DNA from: Methylophaga lonarensis MPL
GTDB lineage: Bacteria; Pseudomonadota; Gammaproteobacteria; Nitrosococcales; Methylophagaceae
DNA length: 64,000 bases
Direction: 5' to 3'
Assembly (NCBI RefSeq): GCF_000349205.1
Contig: NZ_APHR01000037.1
Span: 25,657-89,656, forward strand
Position numbers and translations under genes: made by a program. A model generated the notes under the pieces. It was not told the DNA's origin and searched no databases. It worked only from the letters and a program-made list of their open reading frames with translations. Of the stretch, positions 16,363 through 25,141 are shown one piece after another; the first letter of the stretch is position 1; each line of letters begins with the position of its first letter.

Positions 16363-18366
16363 ATGAAATTAAGGACACTTTCAGCAATCATGATCACGGC
16401 CAGCAGTGCCATTCCAGCTGTCGTTAATGCTGATGATGACGCAGTTTTACGCAGCCCTGACACGATATTGGTGATTGGCAGCCGCCCTGATTATGCAACG
16501 ACACACTTGGCTGGTTCACATGATGTCATTTCACGTGAAGAGCTGGCCCAGCTACATATCGATAACACTATGGAGCTGTTTACCAAGGTGCCTGGAGTGT
16601 ATTTTGCCAGATACAATCAGGGCATCATTAATACTGATATTGGTATTCGTGGTTTTGCTGCCGAAGGCAGCACACCTCATGCAAAACTGCTGATCGATGG
16701 CATACCAGCCAATCTGCACAATGGCTACAGCGAGATGGATCAGTTGTTTCCACAGAATATTGATTCGGTTCAGGTGTTCAAGGGCAATAGCGATCCACGC
16801 TATGGTGCATTTAACGTCGCCGGTAACTACAACATCACCACCCGATCCGACGTTGGTCGCATGGTCGAGGCGACCGTGGGCAGCTTTAATGCTCGAGAGT
16901 TGCAAGCCTATTGGGGTGAGCAGAGTGGTGCACTGCAACACAGCTATTTTGCCGGCTATCGAAAAAGTGGCGGCTATCGGGATAATTTTGATGTTGAAAA
17001 ATACTCGGTATCCGGACGCTGGTTTTATGATCTCAGTGATCTAACCACGCTGGGCTTTATTGCCCGAGTTGCAGGCTATGATGCCGATGCGCCAGGTTAT
17101 CTGCCCCGTGATGAAGCCAGACGTCATCCACGTCGCTCTGCAGCTTATGCAAGGCAAGATGGTGGTGACAAATCACAACAGTCTTACAGTCTGCATTTTG
17201 ATACCGCGCTGTCGGATCAACTCGACTGGTCGGTCAAGGCTTATTACAACACCTACGAACGCGAGCGCTGGGTACGTTTCAGTGAGGCCGGTTCTCTGCA
17301 AAATCGTTATGACGATCAATTGCATAAAGGCTTTATTTCTACCCTGGTCTGGGATATCAATGACCAATGGGCCATGACCTGGGGCGTTGATATGGATTAC
17401 CAGAACGTGGTTGAACAGCGTTTTGGCACCATTGACAATCGCCGAGCACGTGACACCAGTGCGGTATCACGCAATTTCCGTTATAACTTCAATACCAAAG
17501 GCAGTTATCTGCAACTCAGCCACTCGCCTAATCAATATATCGACTGGAATGCAGCGGTGCGTGTTGACCGGCTGAATGGTTCGTTCAATCAGCGCGATGC
17601 CGCCGGTGTCAAGACATCACGCAGTATTTATGACTTTGGCAGTATTGTTCAACCGAAACTGAACCTGTTTGTGCACCCGACCGATACGGTCACTTTATTT
17701 GCCAACTATGGTCGCAGTTTTCAGCATCCGTTTGGTGCTGATGCCTATACCACAGGTGATCGCAATGCCCGCGATGTTTCCATCAATGATGGCTGGGAGC
17801 TGGGCGTGATGTGGGCAATGACAGCCGATGTTGATCTGCGGGTTTCCTATTGGCAGCAGGCGGCCAAGGATGAATTTGTGGTGGTGGATGGCACACCGCG
17901 CAACGTCGGTAAAACCCTGCGCAAGGGCACAGATGTCGGTGTGAACTGGCAAATCAATCCGGCACTGCTGTTATGGGGCAATATGTCGTTTATCGACTCG
18001 GAAATTCGTACCAGCGCCGACGGTAACAAGGGTAATTCATTAAGAAGTATCCCGGACTATGTGGGATCGATGGGCCTGAATTATCTGGTCACACCCAAGC
18101 TGACTAGTCGCCTGCATGTCCATACTCAAGGTGGTTCCTACGTTAACGAGCAAAACCGTGGCGGCAAGTTCGGTCAATACACCTTGGTCGATTTGAGCCT
18201 TGATTATGATACCGGCTGGGGCAATATTAATTTTCAGGTAAATAATCTGTTCAATCGTTACTACGAATACGTCTATGACTTCGGTGATAGTGGCAGTCCG
18301 GTCGACACCATTCACTCCCCAGGTGACGGTATCAATGCCAGCGTTTCCGTGCTGTACCGTTTCTGA
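16363..18366 (+). CDS. TonB-dependent outer-membrane receptor
   Basis: A 667-residue receptor with signal peptide (to about residue 23), a TonB-box-like DTILVIG soon after, a plug domain (KVPGVYFARYNQG, then DIGIRGF and LLIDGIP), a 22-strand barrel and a C-terminal Phe (SVLYRF). Ligand is not readable from sequence. Its position between Zur-island transport genes suggests a zinc chelate or zincophore; it lacks the long His-rich loop of ZnuD. The gap to the ATPase is only 18 bases and its stop overlaps the next permease start (TGATG), so it belongs to the same operon. Confidence 0.92.
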   Translation: MKLRTLSAIMITASSAIPAVVNADDDAVLRSPDTILVIGSRPDYATTHLAGSHDVISREELAQLHIDNTMELFTKVPGVYFARYNQGIINTDIGIRGFAAEGSTPHAKLLIDGIPANLHNGYSEMDQLFPQNIDSVQVFKGNSDPRYGAFNVAGNYNITTRSDVGRMVEATVGSFNARELQAYWGEQSGALQHSYFAGYRKSGGYRDNFDVEKYSVSGRWFYDLSDLTTLGFIARVAGYDADAPGYLPRDEARRHPRRSAAYARQDGGDKSQQSYSLHFDTALSDQLDWSVKAYYNTYERERWVRFSEAGSLQNRYDDQLHKGFISTLVWDINDQWAMTWGVDMDYQNVVEQRFGTIDNRRARDTSAVSRNFRYNFNTKGSYLQLSHSPNQYIDWNAAVRVDRLNGSFNQRDAAGVKTSRSIYDFGSIVQPKLNLFVHPTDTVTLFANYGRSFQHPFGADAYTTGDRNARDVSINDGWELGVMWAMTADVDLRVSYWQQAAKDEFVVVDGTPRNVGKTLRKGTDVGVNWQINPALLLWGNMSFIDSEIRTSADGNKGNSLRSIPDYVGSMGLNYLVTPKLTSRLHVHTQGGSYVNEQNRGGKFGQYTLVDLSLDYDTGWGNINFQVNNLFNRYYEYVYDFGDSGSPVDTIHSPGDGINASVSVLYRF

Positions 18367-19799
18367 TGACAGATACGAAAATGATTGCTGGTGTATTTCG
18401 TCATGAGCTGCAAAAACAGGCCAGAAGCCGAACCCTTAGGCTGCTTGGACCTTTGTTGCTGTTGTTGACCTTGCTGGTTGCTGCTGCGCATTGGCAGCAG
18501 CAGCGGGACTTTACTGAAATGCAGGCACACTGGCAGGCAGAGAACGACGCCGCCTGGCAAGCACAGCCGGATCGGCATCCACATCGCGTTGCGCATTACG
18601 GCACGATGGCTTTTCGTACTCTGTCGGCACTTAATTTTCTCGATGCTGGCGTGAATCCGTTTGTCGGCAATGCCTTGTTTCTGGAAGCTCATCGCCAGAA
18701 CAGCAGTCACTTCAGACAATACATGCACAGTACCGCCTATATGGGCTTGGGCTATCTATCAGCTGCCACCATCATTTTGGTGTTATGGCCGCTGGTGTTG
18801 GTGACAATTGCCTTTGCCAGTATCAGTCAGGAGCGCGAACGTGGAACACTGCGTCTATTGCTCAGCATGGGAGTGAGTCTCAGACAGTTATGGCTGGGTA
18901 AGGCTGCGGCTTATTTACTGATATCACTGCTTTTTTTGTTGATGATATTTGCCATTGCCCTGTTATTCATGGCCAGTGGCGCGTCTGCCGCGGTTGACAT
19001 GACTCGACTGTTTGGACTGTTTGTACTGTATCTGGGCTACAGTCTGATATGGATCATGCTCATTCTGACACTGTCGCAATATGCAGCGAGCAGTTATCAA
19101 GCCTTGTTGCAGGCGGTACTGCTCTGGGCTGTCCTGGTGGTCATGCTGCCAAAGTTGAGCTTTTCACTGGGAGCGCACTGGTATCCGATGCCAGATAGAG
19201 CCAGTTTTGAAGCCCAACTAGAGCAGTTGATTGCAGAGGTTGGCGACTCACATAACCCGGATGATCCTCATTTCAGTGCATTTCGACAGTCCGTGCTCGA
19301 TGAGTACGGGGTAAGTTCAGTGGAAGATTTGCCAGTCAACTGGCGAGGCCTGGTGATGACAGAGGGTGAACGCATCACCAGTGAAGTCTTCACCGAGCAA
19401 TATCAACAATTGTTGCAACAGGCAGAGCGACAAAACCGCTTGTTCAGAGGGTTTGCGCTGTTGTCACCTTATATGTTGACTGCCGAGCTGTCATCGCGGC
19501 TGGCGGCCAGTGATGCAGCAAGTTTTTATTACTTCGAAGTACAGGCCGAAAGCTATCGCTATGAGCTTATTCAACAGCTCAATCAACTGCATACTTATGA
19601 AGTGGATTTGGCTCATGATCGGCAAACACGGTTGAGTCAGGACTTCTGGCAAAACTTTGAGATGTTTGAGTTACCGGAACAGAGTCTCGGTCAATCGCTA
19701 CAGCAGGGCACTGCTCTGATAGTGACATGGTTAGTCTGGTTGTTACTGTTATCAGGCCTGGGTGGTCGATATAACCAAAGCAGGGGAGCGCGAGTCTGA
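18366..19799 (+). CDS. ABC-2 type permease, DUF3526-like (first of pair)
   Basis: A 477-residue inner-membrane protein with an N-terminal helix (LLGPLLLLLTLLVAAAH), a large periplasmic domain, a cluster of central helices including SQERERGTLRLLLSMG (the ABC-2 coupling segment after helix 2), another hydrophilic stretch with DUF3526-like features and a final helix near the C-terminus. Such proteins come in pairs with a CcmA/NosF-type ATPase. The start overlaps the receptor stop, and the stop overlaps the second permease start. Substrate unknown. Confidence 0.85.
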   Translation: MTDTKMIAGVFRHELQKQARSRTLRLLGPLLLLLTLLVAAAHWQQQRDFTEMQAHWQAENDAAWQAQPDRHPHRVAHYGTMAFRTLSALNFLDAGVNPFVGNALFLEAHRQNSSHFRQYMHSTAYMGLGYLSAATIILVLWPLVLVTIAFASISQERERGTLRLLLSMGVSLRQLWLGKAAAYLLISLLFLLMIFAIALLFMASGASAAVDMTRLFGLFVLYLGYSLIWIMLILTLSQYAASSYQALLQAVLLWAVLVVMLPKLSFSLGAHWYPMPDRASFEAQLEQLIAEVGDSHNPDDPHFSAFRQSVLDEYGVSSVEDLPVNWRGLVMTEGERITSEVFTEQYQQLLQQAERQNRLFRGFALLSPYMLTAELSSRLAASDAASFYYFEVQAESYRYELIQQLNQLHTYEVDLAHDRQTRLSQDFWQNFEMFELPEQSLGQSLQQGTALIVTWLVWLLLLSGLGGRYNQSRGARV

Positions 19800-21166
19800 T
19801 GCAATCATGGAAGATGGAATTCAGACTGTTGTGGCGATCGCGGATGTCGCGAATGTTTCTGTTGGCTTACCTGATATTGGCATTACTGGCACTGTATTGG
19901 GGCCAGCAACGGGTCGATAGGGAACAGACTTTTCATGCACAGGTAGTCGAGCAAACGCAACAGGTGTTGGCAAGCTATCAGGCGGAGGGTGCCGAAGCAC
20001 TGGATCCTGGCTATCTTGGCTATTACCTGTTTATGCCGGTCTGGCAAACGCCTGAAGTCTGGGCGGGGGTGATTCACGGTGAACGACATGAACATCCGGT
20101 GCAATTGCGCATTCGTCTGTTGGGTTTACAGGGGCAGTTACACGCGTCGGAGATTCACAATATCAGTGCCTTGGCTTATGGACATCTGGATCTGGCGTTT
20201 GTCTGGTTGTTTGTGATGCCCTTGCTGATAGGTGCCTTGTCAGTCAACTTGCTGGCCGAGGAAAAAATGCGAGGCCGTTGGCCAATCATTGCTGCACAGT
20301 CCAGCAATGCTGTGGTGATTCTATGGCGACGTCTGCTGTTACGTTTTGGCATGTTGGCCATCGTAAACAGTGTGGTGTTACTGGCCGTGTTGCTGATCAC
20401 GCCGGTCAGTTTTGGCATTAGCTGGCTGCTGGTTGCTATGTTGGTGTTGCTGTACCAGTTATTCTGGATGGTACTGGCTGGCTGGATTATCAGCCTGAAA
20501 CGACAAATGGCCTTTAATACCTTGTTATATCTATGTATTTGGCTGATTTTGAGTTTTGTCATACCGGGCGTTGGCTATCTACTACAAGCTCAGCAGCAAC
20601 AGGCAGCAGAGCATATCGGCATGATGACCGAGCAGCGCCAGTACATGCATGACCGCTGGGATAGTGATCGACAGGCTGATTTGGATAATTATTTGCAGCG
20701 TTTTCCAGAGTGGGCTGATACGGCCCCGCTGGGTGAAGGGTTCGACTGGAAGTGGTATTTCGCCATGCAGCATATGAGCGATCTGATGGTTGAAGACCGC
20801 GTTGAGGATTATCGTCAGCAAAGACTAAAGGCACTGCAATTACAACAAGCCTTTTTGTGGAGCTCGCCAGTACTTAATTTGCAGACCTTACTTAACCGAA
20901 TGGCGGGCAATGACACGCTGGCACATCAGGCGTTTTTGGATCAGGTCATTGCCTACCATGATGAACTGCGCGATTTTTACTATCCGTTTTTGTTTCATGA
21001 TGCGTCTTTCAGCGAAGCTGATTTTGCCCGGATACCGGCATTTGTCTATCAAGCACCCAAACAGTCATTCCTGCTAATGGGCCTGATGCAGTTTGCTTTG
21101 GGATTTGTGTTATTGCTTGGCCTGCTACTGTCACGTCGAAAACACTGGCTAGAGAGTGATTTGTAA
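19799..21166 (+). CDS. ABC-2 type permease, DUF3526-like (second of pair)
   Basis: A 455-residue partner of the preceding permease with the same layout: N-terminal helix (MFLLAYLILALLALYW), periplasmic domain with YLGYYLFMPVWQTP, central helices with LLAEEKMRGRWPIIAAQ in the coupling position, and a C-terminal helix before LLSRRKHW. Paired unequal permeases of this type usually form a heterodimer. Both junctions (with the permease before and the GTPase after) are TAATG/TGATG overlaps, so the whole set is translationally coupled. I cannot assign substrate. Confidence 0.85.
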   Translation: MQSWKMEFRLLWRSRMSRMFLLAYLILALLALYWGQQRVDREQTFHAQVVEQTQQVLASYQAEGAEALDPGYLGYYLFMPVWQTPEVWAGVIHGERHEHPVQLRIRLLGLQGQLHASEIHNISALAYGHLDLAFVWLFVMPLLIGALSVNLLAEEKMRGRWPIIAAQSSNAVVILWRRLLLRFGMLAIVNSVVLLAVLLITPVSFGISWLLVAMLVLLYQLFWMVLAGWIISLKRQMAFNTLLYLCIWLILSFVIPGVGYLLQAQQQQAAEHIGMMTEQRQYMHDRWDSDRQADLDNYLQRFPEWADTAPLGEGFDWKWYFAMQHMSDLMVEDRVEDYRQQRLKALQLQQAFLWSSPVLNLQTLLNRMAGNDTLAHQAFLDQVIAYHDELRDFYYPFLFHDASFSEADFARIPAFVYQAPKQSFLLMGLMQFALGFVLLLGLLLSRRKHWLESDL

Positions 21167-22179
21167 TGCAGCGTGTACGGACCAACATTATCACTGGATT
21201 TCTCGGCACTGGAAAAACAACGGCCATTCGCAAGTTGTTACAACAAAAGCCGTCGAATGAACGCTGGGCGGTGCTGGTCAATGAATTTGGTGAAGTTGGT
21301 ATAGATGGTGAAATTATCCAGCAGCAGGCAAATGGCCTGCCTCAAGTCAAGGTCAAGGAGGTCCCCGGTGGCTGCATGTGTTGCGCTGCTGGTTTACCGA
21401 TGACAGTCGCTATCAATGAGCTGATAGGCCGAACAAACCGGCCGGATCGATTATTGATTGAACCCAGCGGCTTGGGCCATCCCGAGGAAGTCATCGCTTT
21501 GTTATCACGGGAGCCCTACCAGCAATTACTCGATTTGCAGAGCACGATCACCATGATTGATGCTCGCCACCTTGAAGATCCACGTTACTACAAACATGAC
21601 ATTTATCAGCAACAAATAGCTGTTGCTGACTTGTTGGTAGCAAATAAAACGGACCTGTACCCAGCAGAGCAACTGGAGCGACTAAATCAATTATTGCTGG
21701 ATCACTATTTGGTGGATGTTCCGGTGGTGAGCACTAGCCAGGCCGAACTAAAGCCGGAATGGCTTGAACAACCGGCCAGATTCAATCAGGCTCGCTGGCA
21801 GCGTGAAGTCGAATATCTGTTTGTTGACAGCCATATCGAACAGCTTCCAGCCGGTGGGTATCTACGCAAGCAAAGGCAACAAGCAGGTTTTCATACCGCT
21901 GGCTGGCGATTTGAACGCACACTGAATTTTGATCTTCAACAGTTCATCCACTGGGTTCAGCATCTGGAGGTACTTCGACTCAAGGCGCTGATTAATACTG
22001 AACAGGGTGGACGCTTGATTCAACGGGTTGAAAAAGAGCTTAGCGTTGAGGCAGTGGCTGAGCCACAAGAAAGCCGAATAGAGATGATTTGCGCCACACC
22101 GATTTCAGCAGATCAATTACAAAACCAGTTGTTGTCCATACAGAACAAAAAGGCCGAGCATGTCACTCATCAAACTTAG
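21166..22179 (+). CDS. Second CobW/COG0523 GTPase, likely metallochaperone
   Basis: A 337-residue G3E GTPase, distinct from the one at 12583. Motifs: Walker A GFLGTGKTT (residues 11-19), metal-site GGCMCC (Cys70, Cys72, Cys73), EPSGLGHPEE and the guanine motif NKTD. It is shorter than the ZigA-type protein. The start overlaps the upstream permease stop, and the 3' end overlaps the FhcA-like amidohydrolase by 20 bases, an unusually intimate link. Since COG0523 GTPases often sit beside their metalloenzyme client, I infer it loads metal into that amidohydrolase. Confidence 0.9.
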   Translation: MQRVRTNIITGFLGTGKTTAIRKLLQQKPSNERWAVLVNEFGEVGIDGEIIQQQANGLPQVKVKEVPGGCMCCAAGLPMTVAINELIGRTNRPDRLLIEPSGLGHPEEVIALLSREPYQQLLDLQSTITMIDARHLEDPRYYKHDIYQQQIAVADLLVANKTDLYPAEQLERLNQLLLDHYLVDVPVVSTSQAELKPEWLEQPARFNQARWQREVEYLFVDSHIEQLPAGGYLRKQRQQAGFHTAGWRFERTLNFDLQQFIHWVQHLEVLRLKALINTEQGGRLIQRVEKELSVEAVAEPQESRIEMICATPISADQLQNQLLSIQNKKAEHVTHQT

Positions 22180-23803
22180 CAATGCACGCGTTTATGACCC
22201 AATCCAGAATTTACATGGACAGTTGTCAGATCTTTATATTCAGGATGGCAAAATCATCAGTGCCGAAATGGCGGCAGGGCAGACCTGCAGCACGACATAC
22301 GACTTGAAGGGCGCCGTGACGATGGCGGGAGCCATTGATGTACACAGCCATATCGCCGGTGGCAATGTGAATACCGCCAGATTGTTGCTGCCAGATCAAC
22401 ATCGTAATCATATGCAACGCAATCTCAATTTGCCGTTTGCCAATGCACGCTGGTCTGCTGCCGAAACCGGTTATCGTTATGCGCAAATGGGTTATACCAT
22501 GGTGGTTGAGCCTGCGATGTTGCCGGTCAATGCACCTCAGGTACATCATGAAATGGCATCAATCCCTGTGATCGATACCGCAGCACTGGCAATTCTTGGC
22601 AGTGATGATTTGTTGGTCAATATGTTGCGCAGTGGGGCTTCACAACAACAAATCAATGACTATGTCGCCTGGACGGTGACGCATACCAAGGCGCTTGGAC
22701 TCAAAGTCATCAACGCCGGTGGTTCCCAGGCCTTTAAAGCCAATGTATCAACATTCGGACTGGATGATGAGGTGCCTGAGTATGGCGTCAGCTCCAGACA
22801 GATTTTGCAGAAACTGCAAATGGCAGTCATGCAAACGGGCATTGAGCATCCGGTGCATGTGCACTGTAATAATCTGGGCACGCCGGGCAATGTGCAAACC
22901 GCGATAGACACCATGGAAGCAGCGGCGGGCATGCCGATGCATTTGGCACATGTACAGTTTTATGGCTACGGCGATGAAGGACAGCGCGGTTTTTCTTCAG
23001 CGGCTCCCAGATTAATGGAAGCATTTAATCGACATCCCAATATCACCATGGACGTGGGTCAGGTTTTGTTTGGTCAGACAGTCACTTTGTCTGGCGACAT
23101 CATGGCTCAATTTTCCCGTCGCTATGATGCCAGTCCCGGCAAGTGGGCGATGTGGCATGCTGAATGTGAAGGCAGCGGTGGTATCGTGCCTTACCATTAC
23201 AAAAAAGCCAGTTTTATCAATGGTCTGCAATGGGCTATTGGCCTGGAAATATTTCTGCTATCTGGTGATCCCTGGCGATTATTTTTCACCACTGATCATC
23301 CCAATGGTGCGCCTTTCACCCGTTACCCCGAACTGATGCGTTTGCTGATGGATCGTGATTATCGTTTGGCCTGTCTGGCAGAACTGCATCCGGATATTGC
23401 CGAGATGACTTTGCTGAAGGACATTCAGCAAGAATATTCAATGTCGGATATCGCGGTGATGACCCGCGCCGCGCCAGCCAAACTGTTGGGTTTGACCGAT
23501 CGTGGACATCTTGCGCCAGGTGCGATTGCGGATATCGCGGTTTATACAGAACAAGATGACAAAACCGCCATGTTCGCCCGTGCCGACATGTTGTTTCGAA
23601 ATGGCGAGCTGGTGATGGACAAGGGTGAGCTGTTATCAGCCAAACCGGGACAGACAGTGGCCGTCAGCCCTGGCTATGACAGGCATATCGAACGGACAAT
23701 ACAAGACTATTTTGATCGCTTCTACAGTCTCAAACTGAACAATTACGGCGTTGATGACGGACTGATTTCTGACCAGCCGGAACGGTTCGTGCTGGCCAGT
23801 TGA
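22160..23803 (+). CDS. FhcA/FwdA-like dinuclear metal amidohydrolase
   Basis: A 547-residue amidohydrolase that looks like subunit A of formylmethanofuran dehydrogenase (archaea) or the formyltransferase/hydrolase complex (methylotrophs), which hydrolyses or forms formyl-methanofuran. All expected ligands are present: His62 and His64 (VHSHIAGG), Lys182 as carboxylated-lysine candidate (GLKVINAGG), His235 (HVHCNN), His264 (LAHVQF) and Asp379 (TTDHPNG). No B, C or D subunit gene is adjacent; instead it overlaps a CobW GTPase in a zinc-linked operon. It may be a zinc-stress duplicate of FhcA or a relative with another substrate. Family assignment is strong, function in this setting is inference. 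Confidence 0.88.
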   Translation: MSLIKLSNARVYDPIQNLHGQLSDLYIQDGKIISAEMAAGQTCSTTYDLKGAVTMAGAIDVHSHIAGGNVNTARLLLPDQHRNHMQRNLNLPFANARWSAAETGYRYAQMGYTMVVEPAMLPVNAPQVHHEMASIPVIDTAALAILGSDDLLVNMLRSGASQQQINDYVAWTVTHTKALGLKVINAGGSQAFKANVSTFGLDDEVPEYGVSSRQILQKLQMAVMQTGIEHPVHVHCNNLGTPGNVQTAIDTMEAAAGMPMHLAHVQFYGYGDEGQRGFSSAAPRLMEAFNRHPNITMDVGQVLFGQTVTLSGDIMAQFSRRYDASPGKWAMWHAECEGSGGIVPYHYKKASFINGLQWAIGLEIFLLSGDPWRLFFTTDHPNGAPFTRYPELMRLLMDRDYRLACLAELHPDIAEMTLLKDIQQEYSMSDIAVMTRAAPAKLLGLTDRGHLAPGAIADIAVYTEQDDKTAMFARADMLFRNGELVMDKGELLSAKPGQTVAVSPGYDRHIERTIQDYFDRFYSLKLNNYGVDDGLISDQPERFVLAS

Positions 23804-23811
23804 ATCAATCA

Positions 23812-24381
23812 TTACTCGGTATAGAGATAGACCTGATCAGCAAACAGTGAGTAGGCGGATACGGCGATTTCGTTTTCGACCAGTGAAGTTCTTAACAGGC
23901 CTTCAACCCAGTAGGGTTCATAGATGCTGTCGATAGTAATGCCGCCCGGCACATGAACGTAAATGATTTGATTGGGTGGTGGTGGCGGATAATGGATGCA
24001 TGCGCCAAAATAGGGCACCAGAAAGAACTCGGTGACTTGTTGCTTGTCATTCATTTCAACCGGAACAGCAAAGCCGGGAAGTCTGATTTGACGATTATCG
24101 TAAGCTTCGACAACTTGCGTTGAAGAAAGCGCTTGCTGATAACGACTGTCACCAGACATTTCAAGCGCGCCGAGGATTTGGTTACTGATTTGATCCTCAA
24201 ACGAGCCGTCTTCAATGTCATCCAGCCAGGAGGGAGGGTCAAGTAGTGCGGCAAGATCGTCTGCCGGAATGAGTTCGACCCATTCGATCTCTTCATACTC
24301 GGCATAGGCATTGTGCGTCAGGAATACGCTGCAAAACATCAGCAGTAGCAGCGTTGAAAAACGTTGAAGTGTAATCATCAT
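23812..24381 (-). CDS. DUF3299 periplasmic protein of a Zrg-type zinc system
   Basis: A 189-residue secreted protein: signal peptide (about residues 1-27, cleavage near AYA-EYEE), then a DUF3299 domain. The core is RLPGFAVPVEM followed by EFFLVPYFGACIHYPPPPPN, with one Cys and one His placed together. DUF3299 genes sit beside DUF2796 and FtsX-like ABC genes in zinc-responsive clusters of Vibrio and Pseudomonas. Here it is transcribed divergently from the ATPase/permease pair (52 bases between starts) and convergently with the FhcA-like gene (8 bases). Biochemical role unknown. Confidence 0.87.
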   Translation of the reverse strand: MMITLQRFSTLLLLMFCSVFLTHNAYAEYEEIEWVELIPADDLAALLDPPSWLDDIEDGSFEDQISNQILGALEMSGDSRYQQALSSTQVVEAYDNRQIRLPGFAVPVEMNDKQQVTEFFLVPYFGACIHYPPPPPNQIIYVHVPGGITIDSIYEPYWVEGLLRTSLVENEIAVSAYSLFADQVYLYTE

Positions 24382-24433
24382 AGGGTGCTTTTTTAGTGAC
24401 TATGCATGTCTGAACCAACAAGCGGGAGTTATT

Positions 24434-25141
24434 GTGCAGCAGAATACAACCCAGTGTACAGCGATTGATATTCACAATCTGTGCTTTAGTTATGACAAAA
24501 AATCATCAACGAATATCCTTGAGATCGAACGTTGGCAAGTTAATGCCGGAGAACGGGTCTTTGTACACGGGCCGTCTGGCAGTGGCAAATCAACCCTGCT
24601 GAATTTATTGGCCGGTGTACTCAAGCCTCAGCGCGGAGAAATCAGCGTATGTGGACAGGCGCTGCACAGCATGTCTGGTCGGCAACGCGATGTGTTTCGG
24701 GCGCGTCATGTGGGTCTGGTATTTCAGCAATTTAATCTGATTCCTTATTTGACAGTGAGAGATAATATCCAACTGGTGCGTTATCACACACATACGTCGT
24801 CAAAGCTGGATGAGGCCATCATTACACTCTTTGATGGGCTGCAACTCGACCCGATACTGATGGACAGACGCGCCGATGCACTCAGTGTGGGACAACAACA
24901 GCGTGTTGCCATTGCCAGAGCCTTAATCAATCAGCCTGAATTACTAATTGTCGATGAACCCACCTCTGCACTTGATATGGCTGCGCGAGACAGCTTTATG
25001 CAATTGCTGCTGGCATTACCCGGGGCAGAAGACAGAACGCTGGTGTTTGTCAGTCATGATCCTGGCTTAGCCGACTATTTTTCACTCAAGGTCGAAATGC
25101 AACAACTCAGCAAGCATAAGGAGCTGGCAGATGCTGTTTAA
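24434..25141 (+). CDS. ABC transporter ATPase, LolD/MacB-like, of the Zrg-type system
   Basis: A 235-residue ABC ATPase with Walker A GPSGSGKST, Q-loop FQQFNLIPYL, signature [14 protein letters not shown] (Val instead of the first Gly of LSGGQ), Walker B LLIVDEPTSALD and VSHD. Start is GTG with GGGAG six bases upstream. It overlaps the FtsX-like permease by 11 bases and is divergent from DUF3299. In Vibrio cholerae and Pseudomonas the same set (DUF2796, ATPase, permease, DUF3299) acts in zinc uptake. LolD-type ATPases often do mechanical work on periplasmic proteins rather than import. Confidence 0.9.
   Translation: MQQNTTQCTAIDIHNLCFSYDKKSSTNILEIERWQVNAGERVFVHGPSGSGKSTLLNLLAGVLKPQRGEISVCGQALHSMSGRQRDVFRARHVGLVFQQFNLIPYLTVRDNIQLVRYHTHTSSKLDEAIITLFDGLQLDPILMDRRADALSVGQQQRVAIARALINQPELLIVDEPTSALDMAARDSFMQLLLALPGAEDRTLVFVSHDPGLADYFSLKVEMQQLSKHKELADAV

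Noticed and set aside
22160..23803. Calling this gene a complete fhc (formylmethanofuran dehydrogenase) operon member
   Set aside because: No fhcB, fhcC or fhcD gene lies on either side; only the A subunit-like protein is present.
24398..24410. GACTATGCATGTC as a third Zur box
   Set aside because: The arms are imperfect and do not match GATAT-N3-ATATC; kept only as a region to test.
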